Source: Mogibacterium sp.
Lineage (GTDB): Bacteria; Bacillota; Clostridia; Peptostreptococcales; Anaerovoracaceae
Direction: 5' to 3'
NCBI GenBank assembly: GCA_024403035.1
Contig: JAKSSP010000004.1
Coordinates: 1-64,000 of the forward strand
Length of the DNA stretch: 64,000 bases
Shown: positions 58,664 to 64,000 of the stretch, in pieces
Position numbering within the stretch: position 1 is the first letter of the stretch
Layout of the letters: each line of letters begins with the position of its first letter
Position numbers and translations under genes: made by a program
Notes under the pieces: generated by a model
Seen by the model: only the letters and a program-made list of their open reading frames with translations
The model's database searches: none
What the model was told of the DNA's origin: nothing

Positions 58664-60013
58664 ATGGGCATCAGAGAATACGCAAAGCAGATGATAGAAA
58701 AGGATCAGGTCTTTAAGGACATAGCTGATCAGAAAGAGACGATCTGGATCAACGACAAGTATCTGCCGTTTGAGATGGTGGATGCCGTATGCCAGCTGGT
58801 GGTGTCTGACGGGGATATCGCAGATGCCGAGAGGAGACTTCACAAATTCGCGCCGTATATAAAAAAATGCTTTCCCGAGACTGCGGAAAGTGGCGGCCTG
58901 ATCGAATCCCCGCTTAAAGAGATAAGCGCCATGAAGAAGGCTCTTGAAGAGACCTATGGCGCAGAGATACCGGGAAGGCTGCTTCTCAAGATGGACAGCC
59001 ACCTGCCGATAGCGGGCTCGGTAAAAGCCAGAGGCGGCATCTATGAAGTGCTGAAGCATGCTGAAGACCTCGCTCTTGAAGCCGGACTTGTGACCGAAGG
59101 CGACAGCTACGAAAGGTTCGCCGATGACGATGTCAGGGAATTTTTCGGACAGCATACCGTTCAGGTGGGATCGACCGGGAATCTGGGCCTCTCGATAGGC
59201 ATAATGAGCGCCTTCCTGGGCTTCAAGGTAAAGGTCCACATGTCGGCAGACGCCAGACAGTGGAAGAAGGACATGCTCCGCAGCAAGGGTGTGGAGGTCA
59301 TAGAATACGAGGATGACTATTCAAAGGCTGTTCAGGAGGGCCGCCGCCAGTCGGATATGGATCCGACAAGCTACTTCGTTGACGACGAATACTCCGTGCC
59401 GCTCTTTCTCGGATACGCTGTCGCTGCGGGCCGTATGAAGAAGCAGCTTGATGAGATGGATATCACGGTTGATGCCGGACATCCGCTTATCCTGTATGTG
59501 CCGTGCGGCGTTGGCGGGGCTCCGGGAGGGATCTGCTATGGCTTCAAGCGCCTCTACGGAGACAACGTTCACGTGTTCTTCTGCGAACCTACACTCTTCC
59601 CGTCAGTGCTGCTTGGAATGGCGTCGGACCGCTACAACGAAGTCAACGTGAGCGACTTCGGTCTCACGGGCATGTCTGCGGCGGACGGCCTGGCGTGCGC
59701 AAGCCCGTCCGGCTTCGTGGTCAGGATAGACAGAAACCTTCTTTCGGGAGATTTTACGGTAAAGGATGCGATCCTCTTTGACTACATGAGGATGCTGAAA
59801 AATACGGAAGATATATTCATTGAGCCGTCCAGCTGCGCCGCGTTTACGGCACCTGTCAACCTGCTCAAGTATGACAACGCCAGGGCTTATCTTGAAAAGC
59901 ATGAGCTGACGGCAGAAAAGCTGGCGAATTCGACACAGGTCTGCTGGGCAACGGGCGGCAGGCTCGTCCCGGACGAAATATGGGATAAATACATGAACAC
60001 TTATATGGAATAG
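58664..60013 (+). CDS. dsdA: D-serine ammonia-lyase
   Basis: A 449-residue PLP enzyme converting D-serine to pyruvate and ammonia. The lysine that binds PLP is K121 in GSVKARGGIYE; KMDSHLPIAGSVK and the glycine-rich phosphate loop PCGVGGAPGGICYG are strongly conserved. The length is that of DsdA. GGGGGAGGA lies before the ATG. It lies downstream of the hydE stump and needs no partner. No LysR-type dsdC is next to it. Confidence 0.95.
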   Translation: MGIREYAKQMIEKDQVFKDIADQKETIWINDKYLPFEMVDAVCQLVVSDGDIADAERRLHKFAPYIKKCFPETAESGGLIESPLKEISAMKKALEETYGAEIPGRLLLKMDSHLPIAGSVKARGGIYEVLKHAEDLALEAGLVTEGDSYERFADDDVREFFGQHTVQVGSTGNLGLSIGIMSAFLGFKVKVHMSADARQWKKDMLRSKGVEVIEYEDDYSKAVQEGRRQSDMDPTSYFVDDEYSVPLFLGYAVAAGRMKKQLDEMDITVDAGHPLILYVPCGVGGAPGGICYGFKRLYGDNVHVFFCEPTLFPSVLLGMASDRYNEVNVSDFGLTGMSAADGLACASPSGFVVRIDRNLLSGDFTVKDAILFDYMRMLKNTEDIFIEPSSCAAFTAPVNLLKYDNARAYLEKHELTAEKLANSTQVCWATGGRLVPDEIWDKYMNTYME

Positions 60014-60058
60014 CACCCGATTACGGGAAGGGACTGACGGACAGAAAGCGATCTGACA

Positions 60059-60748
60059 GTGAAACTGATTAAGAAACTGATCATATTAATAATTGCTGCC
60101 GGAATGCTCGCGCTTGGCGCGAGCGCTTTTGTTGTCAAAACCGCGTCCGGCGACATCGCCGGGACGGATTCCGGCAATGGCATCACGGAAGCGGAAGCCG
60201 ATGCCTGCAGCGTCATCGCCCCTCAATGCATTCTCGTGCTCGGCTGCGCCGCCGGCACGGACGGCGAGCCGTCTCCCATGCTTAAGGACAGGCTGGACAC
60301 GGGCATAGAACTCTACAGAATGGGAGTAGCCCCGAAGCTTCTTCTTAGCGGTGACAACAGCAGAAAAGAATACAGCGAGCCCGAGAGCATGTTCAAATAC
60401 ACGATCGCTCAGGGCGTGCCGGCAGAAGACATATTTCTGGACTATGCCGGCTTCTCCACCTATGAATCGGTATACAGGGCGAAGGCCGTATTCAGGGTGG
60501 ACAGCATGGTGGTAGTCACACAGAAGTATCATCTGTTCAGAGCCCTCTACACAGGCAGGGCTCTCGGGATACAGGCGAAAGGTGTCGCATCCGATCAGGT
60601 AAGATACGCCGGCGCGTATTTCAGAGATGCAAGGGAAGTCCTGGCACGGGACAAGGACCTCGTCAAGTCTTTCCTCAGGCTCAAGCCGACATTCCTGGGC
60701 GATGAGATCCCTATAGACGGTGACGGCAGCGTGACGCAGGTATTCTGA
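60059..60748 (+). CDS. YdcF/SanA-family (DUF218) protein
   Basis: The 229-residue protein has an N-terminal membrane anchor (LIILIIAAGMLALGASAFV) and a DUF218 domain: CILVLGCAAGTDGEPSPMLKDRLDTGIELYRMG, LLLSGDNSRKEYSEPESM, FLDYAGFSTYESVYRAK and VVVTQKYHLFRALY. This is the SanA-like form, related to envelope integrity and vancomycin sensitivity in Enterobacteria. The start is GTG 60059. Forty-five bases follow dsdA. Confidence 0.93.
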   Translation: MKLIKKLIILIIAAGMLALGASAFVVKTASGDIAGTDSGNGITEAEADACSVIAPQCILVLGCAAGTDGEPSPMLKDRLDTGIELYRMGVAPKLLLSGDNSRKEYSEPESMFKYTIAQGVPAEDIFLDYAGFSTYESVYRAKAVFRVDSMVVVTQKYHLFRALYTGRALGIQAKGVASDQVRYAGAYFRDAREVLARDKDLVKSFLRLKPTFLGDEIPIDGDGSVTQVF

Positions 60749-60842
60749 TCAAGGAAAAATCAGAATAATGAAAAAGGAAAAGCATGCCGATCTGAAGGGC
60801 ATGGGCAGAAAAAGAGATATCTAAAAGGGGACTTTGATCCGA

Positions 60843-61721
60843 ATGAATGAAAGAAAGTCGAGACTTCAGCTGATATTTACAATGATGCTCTTCGGCACCA
60901 TAGGCACGCTCTCGAGGTTTATAAACATGCCTTCGAGCCTGATCTGTTTGGGAAGAGCATTCTTCGGAGTGATCATCATACTGGCAGTGCTGGCGCTGCG
61001 TAAGGAAAAGCCCGACGGTGAGGCGATCAGACGCAACATAGGATGGCTCATTCTCAGCTCGGCCTTTATGTGCATCAACTGGATATGTCAGTTCGAAGCG
61101 TTCAAATTCACAACGATAGCGGTCAGCACGCTCTGTTACTACATGCAGCCGGTGTTCTACATACTGGCTGCGGCGCTTGTTCTTAAGGAGAAGCTGTCGG
61201 CGAAAAAACTGGTCTGTGTCGCCATCGCCTTCTGCGGGATGATCCTCGTATCCGGCGTGCTTCAGACAGGGCTTCGCTTATCCGAACTGAAAGGTGTGCT
61301 CTTCGGCGTCGCGGGCGGATTCTTCTACGCGATGGTCGTGCTGATCAACAAGTACATGAAGGATATATCGCCGATAAACACGACTGTAATGCAGCTGGCT
61401 CTCGTATCGGTGATAATGCTGCCGTATTCGGCGGTGACGGGAGCCTTTGGAGAGGTGAAGGTGACCGTGACCGGCATCATCTGTCTGCTGGTGCTGGGCT
61501 TTCTGCATACAGGCATCGGATACATCATTTACTTCGACGCGGTCAATAAGCTGCCGGCACAGACTGTCGGCATTCTCAGCTATATCGATCCGGTCGAGGC
61601 AGTGCTTCTCTCGGCATTTTTCCTGAGAGAGCCTGTAAACATCTATACCGTCATCGGTGCCGTCATGATACTCGGCGCCGCGGCAGTAAGCGAAAGGCAA
61701 GGCAGCAGTACCGGACTTTGA
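60843..61721 (+). CDS. EamA/DMT-family transporter
   Basis: A 292-residue membrane protein with ten hydrophobic segments. RLQLIFTMMLFGTIGTLSRF begins helix 1, INWICQFEAFKFTTIAVSTLCYYMQPVFY is the end of the first repeat, and YIIYFDAVNKLPAQTVGILSYIDPVEAVLL the second. It is the third EamA protein here. AAAAGGGG lies at 60823-60830, twelve bases before ATG 60843; an in-frame TTG at 60834 would be three bases from that site. Confidence 0.92.
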   Translation: MNERKSRLQLIFTMMLFGTIGTLSRFINMPSSLICLGRAFFGVIIILAVLALRKEKPDGEAIRRNIGWLILSSAFMCINWICQFEAFKFTTIAVSTLCYYMQPVFYILAAALVLKEKLSAKKLVCVAIAFCGMILVSGVLQTGLRLSELKGVLFGVAGGFFYAMVVLINKYMKDISPINTTVMQLALVSVIMLPYSAVTGAFGEVKVTVTGIICLLVLGFLHTGIGYIIYFDAVNKLPAQTVGILSYIDPVEAVLLSAFFLREPVNIYTVIGAVMILGAAAVSERQGSSTGL

Positions 61722-61803
61722 CAGCCCCGTACGATAGCAGTAACAGGATTGAGGTGGATTATACGTGAGACTGCAGAAATAAAAACAACAGAAACGACAA
61801 GTC

Positions 61804-61840
61804 AAAAAAGCCTTGGGGTCATATGACTCCAAGGCTTTTT
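61804..61840. terminator. Bidirectional terminator next to tRNA-Arg
   Basis: AAAAAAGCCTTGG pairs with CCAAGGCTTTTTT, continuing through GTCATATGAC as an almost perfect 20-base stem. It ends directly at the tRNA 3' end on the minus strand and may also end the EamA transcript. Confidence 0.85.
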
Positions 61841-61917
61841 TGGTGCGCCCGTAGGGATTCGAACCCTAGACCTTCTGATTCGTAGTCAGACACTCTATCC
61901 AGCTGAGCTACGAGCGC
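61841..61917 (-). tRNA. tRNA-Arg (anticodon ACG)
   Basis: On the minus strand the sequence folds as a tRNA of 77 bases including encoded CCA. The acceptor arms are GCGCTCG and CGGGCGC with one G-U, the D arm has AGCTC...GAGT, the anticodon loop CTACGAA gives ACG (decoding CGU/C/A after A-to-I editing), and the T arm is CTAGG-GTTCGAATC-CCTA-like with GTTCGAA. A strong promoter lies upstream. Confidence 0.97.
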
Positions 61918-61938
61918 ATGCCTGTTTGCGACTTTGGT

Positions 61939-61967
61939 ATATTACATCAGAATAGTCTGAAAGTCAA
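61939..61967 (-). promoter_or_regulatory. Promoter of tRNA-Arg
   Basis: On the minus strand TTGACT (61967-61962) and TAATAT (61944-61939) are 17 bases apart, with the tRNA 5' end about 22 bases downstream. Confidence 0.8.
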
Positions 61968-62014
61968 CGGGGGTTGCCAAAAAACCATCCACCCCCCGCG
62001 GCAGCGTCAGCAGC

Positions 62015-62044
62015 AAAAGAGCCGGCTTTCGGCCGGCTCTTTTT
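62015..62044. terminator. Terminator of the proline racemase gene
   Basis: AAAAGAGCCGG (62015-62025) pairs with CCGGCTCTTTTT (62033-62044) around a short loop, with A/T runs on both sides. It lies 21 bases past the racemase stop on the minus strand. Confidence 0.8.
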
Positions 62045-62065
62045 GTTTTGGTTTGCAATGACCGA

Positions 62066-63142
62066 TTAGACTGTGAAGCCCTTTGTCATCTTGTCATCAG
62101 GATCCATGAACCACCTAGCCTCTCCGCAGAGGTAAGCAGCACCTGTGACCTGAGGAATGACTGTGTCGAACTCGCCGACCTTAGGTCCGATAGCAGCAAC
62201 GGTTCCGATGAATCTTGTGTCGATGAATGATTTGTAAACGAAGCATTCGCCTACTCCGAGGTGACCGTTCTTGTAGAGCCAGGACAGCTTAGCGGATGTA
62301 CCTGTTCCGCATGGCGATCTGTCGATCTGCGGATCATGTGCCTCGCCGAATACCAGCTGGTTCTTCAGTGCGAACTTAGCCTCCGGGCAGAATGCCTTGT
62401 CATCTGCAGTAAGCTCGTCATCGCAGTAGTTCTCGATGAGGTCTACGCTTGTGATGTCGAGCTCAGGATGCTGGATCTCGAATCTCTTGTTGATCTCCTG
62501 CAGAGCGAAGCTTGACCACTCTGTGAGGAACTTTGTGTGTTCAGGTGTTACCTTGAATCCGAAGTTCTTCTCTGTGTCGACAAGTGCGAAGAACGAACCG
62601 CCGAAGCAGATGTCGAATACGACCTTCTTGCCCTGATACTCGAGCTCGCAGTTCTCCTTGTATACGAATGCAGGAACGTTTGTGAGCTTGACGCCTGTGA
62701 CCTTGCCGTTCTTGCAGTTGCACTCAAGACGGATAAGGCCGGCAGGAGCTTCGATGACGACCTGTGTTACAGGCTCTTTCATCTCCATGAGGCCTGCCTC
62801 GAGGATTACTGTAGCAGCTCCGATAGAGCAGTGGCCGCACATGTTGAGGTAGCCGCCGCCGTCCATGAAGAAGATGCCGAAATCAGCTTCAGGGTTGATC
62901 GGCTCACAGAGAATAGCACCGAACATGTCGTGGTGTCCACGAGGCTCGAACATCAGCATCGTTCTGAGGTAGTCATAATGCTCCTCGAGATAATGCTTCT
63001 TCTCGATCATTGTTTTTCCCGGGAGTTCCGGGCAGTCGAGAGCGACTCTGCAGTACTCGCCCTCAGTATGAGCCTCAACCGTTCTTATGACGTTCTTATC
63101 ATAGTTGTCATAGTTGATCTTGGCCTCAAGAAACTTTCCCAT
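62066..63142 (-). CDS. prdF: Proline racemase
   Basis: A 358-residue proline racemase-family enzyme. The two catalytic cysteines are Cys102 in NMCGHCSIGA and Cys278 in DRSPCGTGTS. It converts L-proline to D-proline, the substrate of D-proline reductase. Related 4-hydroxyproline epimerases have the same cysteines; the divergent PrdC-type gene supports proline here. AGGAGG precedes ATG. It is about 20 residues longer than the well-known Clostridial racemase, including at the N-terminus. Confidence 0.93.
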   Translation of the reverse strand: MGKFLEAKINYDNYDKNVIRTVEAHTEGEYCRVALDCPELPGKTMIEKKHYLEEHYDYLRTMLMFEPRGHHDMFGAILCEPINPEADFGIFFMDGGGYLNMCGHCSIGAATVILEAGLMEMKEPVTQVVIEAPAGLIRLECNCKNGKVTGVKLTNVPAFVYKENCELEYQGKKVVFDICFGGSFFALVDTEKNFGFKVTPEHTKFLTEWSSFALQEINKRFEIQHPELDITSVDLIENYCDDELTADDKAFCPEAKFALKNQLVFGEAHDPQIDRSPCGTGTSAKLSWLYKNGHLGVGECFVYKSFIDTRFIGTVAAIGPKVGEFDTVIPQVTGAAYLCGEARWFMDPDDKMTKGFTV

Positions 63143-63213
63143 AGGTAATTACCTCCTAAGTAATTATTACACGTGTAAAAATAGTGCTTGAAGAACATTT
63201 GTCTTCACGTTGT

Positions 63214-63242
63214 ATGATATCGCAAACAAAATAAAGCGTCAA
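63214..63242 (-). promoter_or_regulatory. Promoter of proline racemase
   Basis: On the minus strand TTGACG (63242-63237) and TATCAT (63219-63214) are 17 bases apart. The untranslated leader is about 65 bases. No sigma-54 type -24/-12 box was found in the divergent region, in contrast to the reductase operon in Clostridioides difficile. Confidence 0.75.
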
Positions 63243-63378
63243 TGATTTAACGGCCTTGCTCGTTCTGTTTTGCTTAACATCGGATTAAGAAATTTTTAAC
63301 GTCGAAACCGATAAAAAATTAACAGATGGGAGAGCCTGATTATTTATAGCTCGCGATAAGTTTTTTGCATACGTTATG

Positions 63379-63407
63379 TTGCCCAAAATAAAGAAAAGTG
63401 ATATCAT
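63379..63407 (+). promoter_or_regulatory. Promoter of prdC
   Basis: TTGCCC (63379-63384) and TATCAT (63402-63407) are 17 bases apart, and TGA before the -10 makes it an extended -10. Both divergent promoters share the same -10 sequence, TATCAT. Between them lie 134 bases. Confidence 0.65.
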
Positions 63408-63472
63408 GGAGTCGTCAAAAAAGGCGTATTTTTTGCGTGTCTTAAAGACGTTTTTAAAGGAGATAAAGCATT

Positions 63473-64000
63473 ATGGAAAACATTCAGATGTTACTTAAGC
63501 AGGGTGCTGTCGGCAAGCCGTGCGCTCCTATCGTAGCAGTCGGCGACAAGGTCAAGAGAGGCCAGCTGATCGCGACTCCTACAGGACTCGGCGCCAACGT
63601 TCATTCCAGCGTTGCCGGCGAAGTCATCGAGATCACAGATGACCGCATCATCATCAAGCCGAACGCCAAGCAGCCTAAGACTTTCGTAAAGATCAAGAAG
63701 GGCTCCAACCTCGAGATGATCAAGGAAGCCGGAATCATCGGCCAGGGCGGCGCGGGATTCCCGACATTCATAAAGATCTACAATGGCAAGGAAGATAAGC
63801 CTGTTCTGGATCATGGCTATATCCTGGTAAACGCTTCCGAGTGCGAGCCGGGTCTGGCACACAACATTGCTCAGATCGATGCAGATCCTGAGATGCTGCT
63901 GAGAGGTATGCATTATGTAATGGATATCGCAGGAGCTGACAAGGGCATCATCGCCATCAAGAAGAAACACAGAGAGACCATCGAGAAGCTGGACGCTCTT
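63473..64000 (+). CDS. prdC: PrdC-type electron-transfer protein (RnfC-like), cut by window end
   Basis: The frame runs off the right edge after 176 residues. It starts MENIQMLLKQGAVGKPCAP, then VAVGDKVKRGQLIATPTGLGANVHSSVAGEVIEI (a biotinyl-like beta hairpin of RnfC proteins), then GIIGQGGAGFPTFIK and NASECEPGLAHN, the NADH-binding and cluster-proximal RnfC blocks. PrdC passes electrons from NADH to proline reductase. AAAGGAG at 63456-63462 sets ATG 63473. The proline reductase genes prdA and prdB are not in the window and may follow downstream. Confidence 0.9.
   Translation, partial: MENIQMLLKQGAVGKPCAPIVAVGDKVKRGQLIATPTGLGANVHSSVAGEVIEITDDRIIIKPNAKQPKTFVKIKKGSNLEMIKEAGIIGQGGAGFPTFIKIYNGKEDKPVLDHGYILVNASECEPGLAHNIAQIDADPEMLLRGMHYVMDIAGADKGIIAIKKKHRETIEKLDAL

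Noticed and set aside
62537..63148. 203-codon plus-strand open frame
   Set aside because: Fully antisense to the proline racemase gene and rich in unlikely residue patterns; a shadow.
63438..63456. Palindrome GTCTT/AAGAC and T-run in the prdC leader as attenuator
   Set aside because: The palindrome has no loop and only five base pairs, too weak to call a terminator.
1..64000. CRISPR array, rRNA genes, complete prophage or insertion sequence
   Set aside because: I found no regularly spaced repeats, no rRNA signatures, no transposase and no phage structural genes on either strand.

Overview
The window reads as chromosomal DNA of a strictly anaerobic Gram-positive bacterium of class Clostridia that ferments amino acids. 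The signs are dense AGGAGG-type ribosome binding sites, TTG and GTG starts, promoters close to TTGACA-17-TATAAT, a 2-hydroxyacyl-CoA dehydratase pair, a desulfoferrodoxin-ferritin operon, D-serine ammonia-lyase, and at the right edge a proline racemase divergent from a PrdC-type electron-transfer gene (Stickland proline fermentation). A placement near Eubacteriales family XIII (Anaerovoracaceae) is only a guess.

Layout. 0.1-4.2 kb: a kinase-like protein, an alpha/beta hydrolase, two self-contained microprotein units and a LysR regulator. 4.4-9.5 kb: an XRE-AbrB regulator coupled to a two-gene ABC-2 exporter, then an acetyltransferase, a GyrI-like protein and a methyltransferase. 9.6-13.9 kb: single enzymes, including a PD-(D/E)XK-like protein, a hydrolase, a YbaK-type deacylase and MsrA. 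13.9-18.2 kb: iron alcohol dehydrogenase, two 2-hydroxyacyl-CoA dehydratase subunits and a 51-residue membrane peptide. 18.2-26.2 kb: EamA transporter, sirtuin, AzlCD, HD protein, CCA-adding enzyme, a self-regulated HTH protein, YhhN and a HAD phosphatase. 26.2-31.9 kb: degraded genes, a MerR regulator and three lipoproteins. 32.0-42.9 kb is the accessory region: a Fic protein with its own wHTH and a set of repeated operators, a type I restriction-modification system (hsdM, a small membrane protein, hsdS, hsdR), then a tightly overlapping group of MazG-like pyrophosphohydrolase, nuclease-helicase (DUF2075), DUF1653 and a helical protein. 43-55 kb: long co-directional runs of small metabolic enzymes. 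55-58.6 kb: oxygen defence (desulfoferrodoxin, ferritin, MerR). 58.6-64 kb: D-serine deaminase, YdcF-like protein, EamA transporter, tRNA-Arg and the proline genes.

A striking feature of the whole window is the number of gene relics made by clean internal deletions: a start of one gene joined to the end of the same gene or of another. Clear cases are a radical-SAM gene (9.1 kb), an AmmeMemoRadiSam dioxygenase joined to AmrS (19.9 kb), an ImmA/IrrE end (26.9 kb), an ADP-ribosylglycohydrolase piece (31.5 kb), an esterase lacking its nucleophile region (43.0 kb), a HAD phosphatase joined to an M3 peptidase whose active-site HExGH reads HKFGH (47.1 kb), and a hydE stump (58.4 kb).

The best candidates for something undescribed are the MazG/DUF2075/DUF1653/helical module beside the type I system, the Fic operator array that may couple Fic to restriction-modification, two MerR-type 19-bp-spacer promoters, a membrane protein lodged between hsdM and hsdS, and isolated microprotein units with their own promoters and terminators. 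All functional calls are by reading motifs; no database search was possible.
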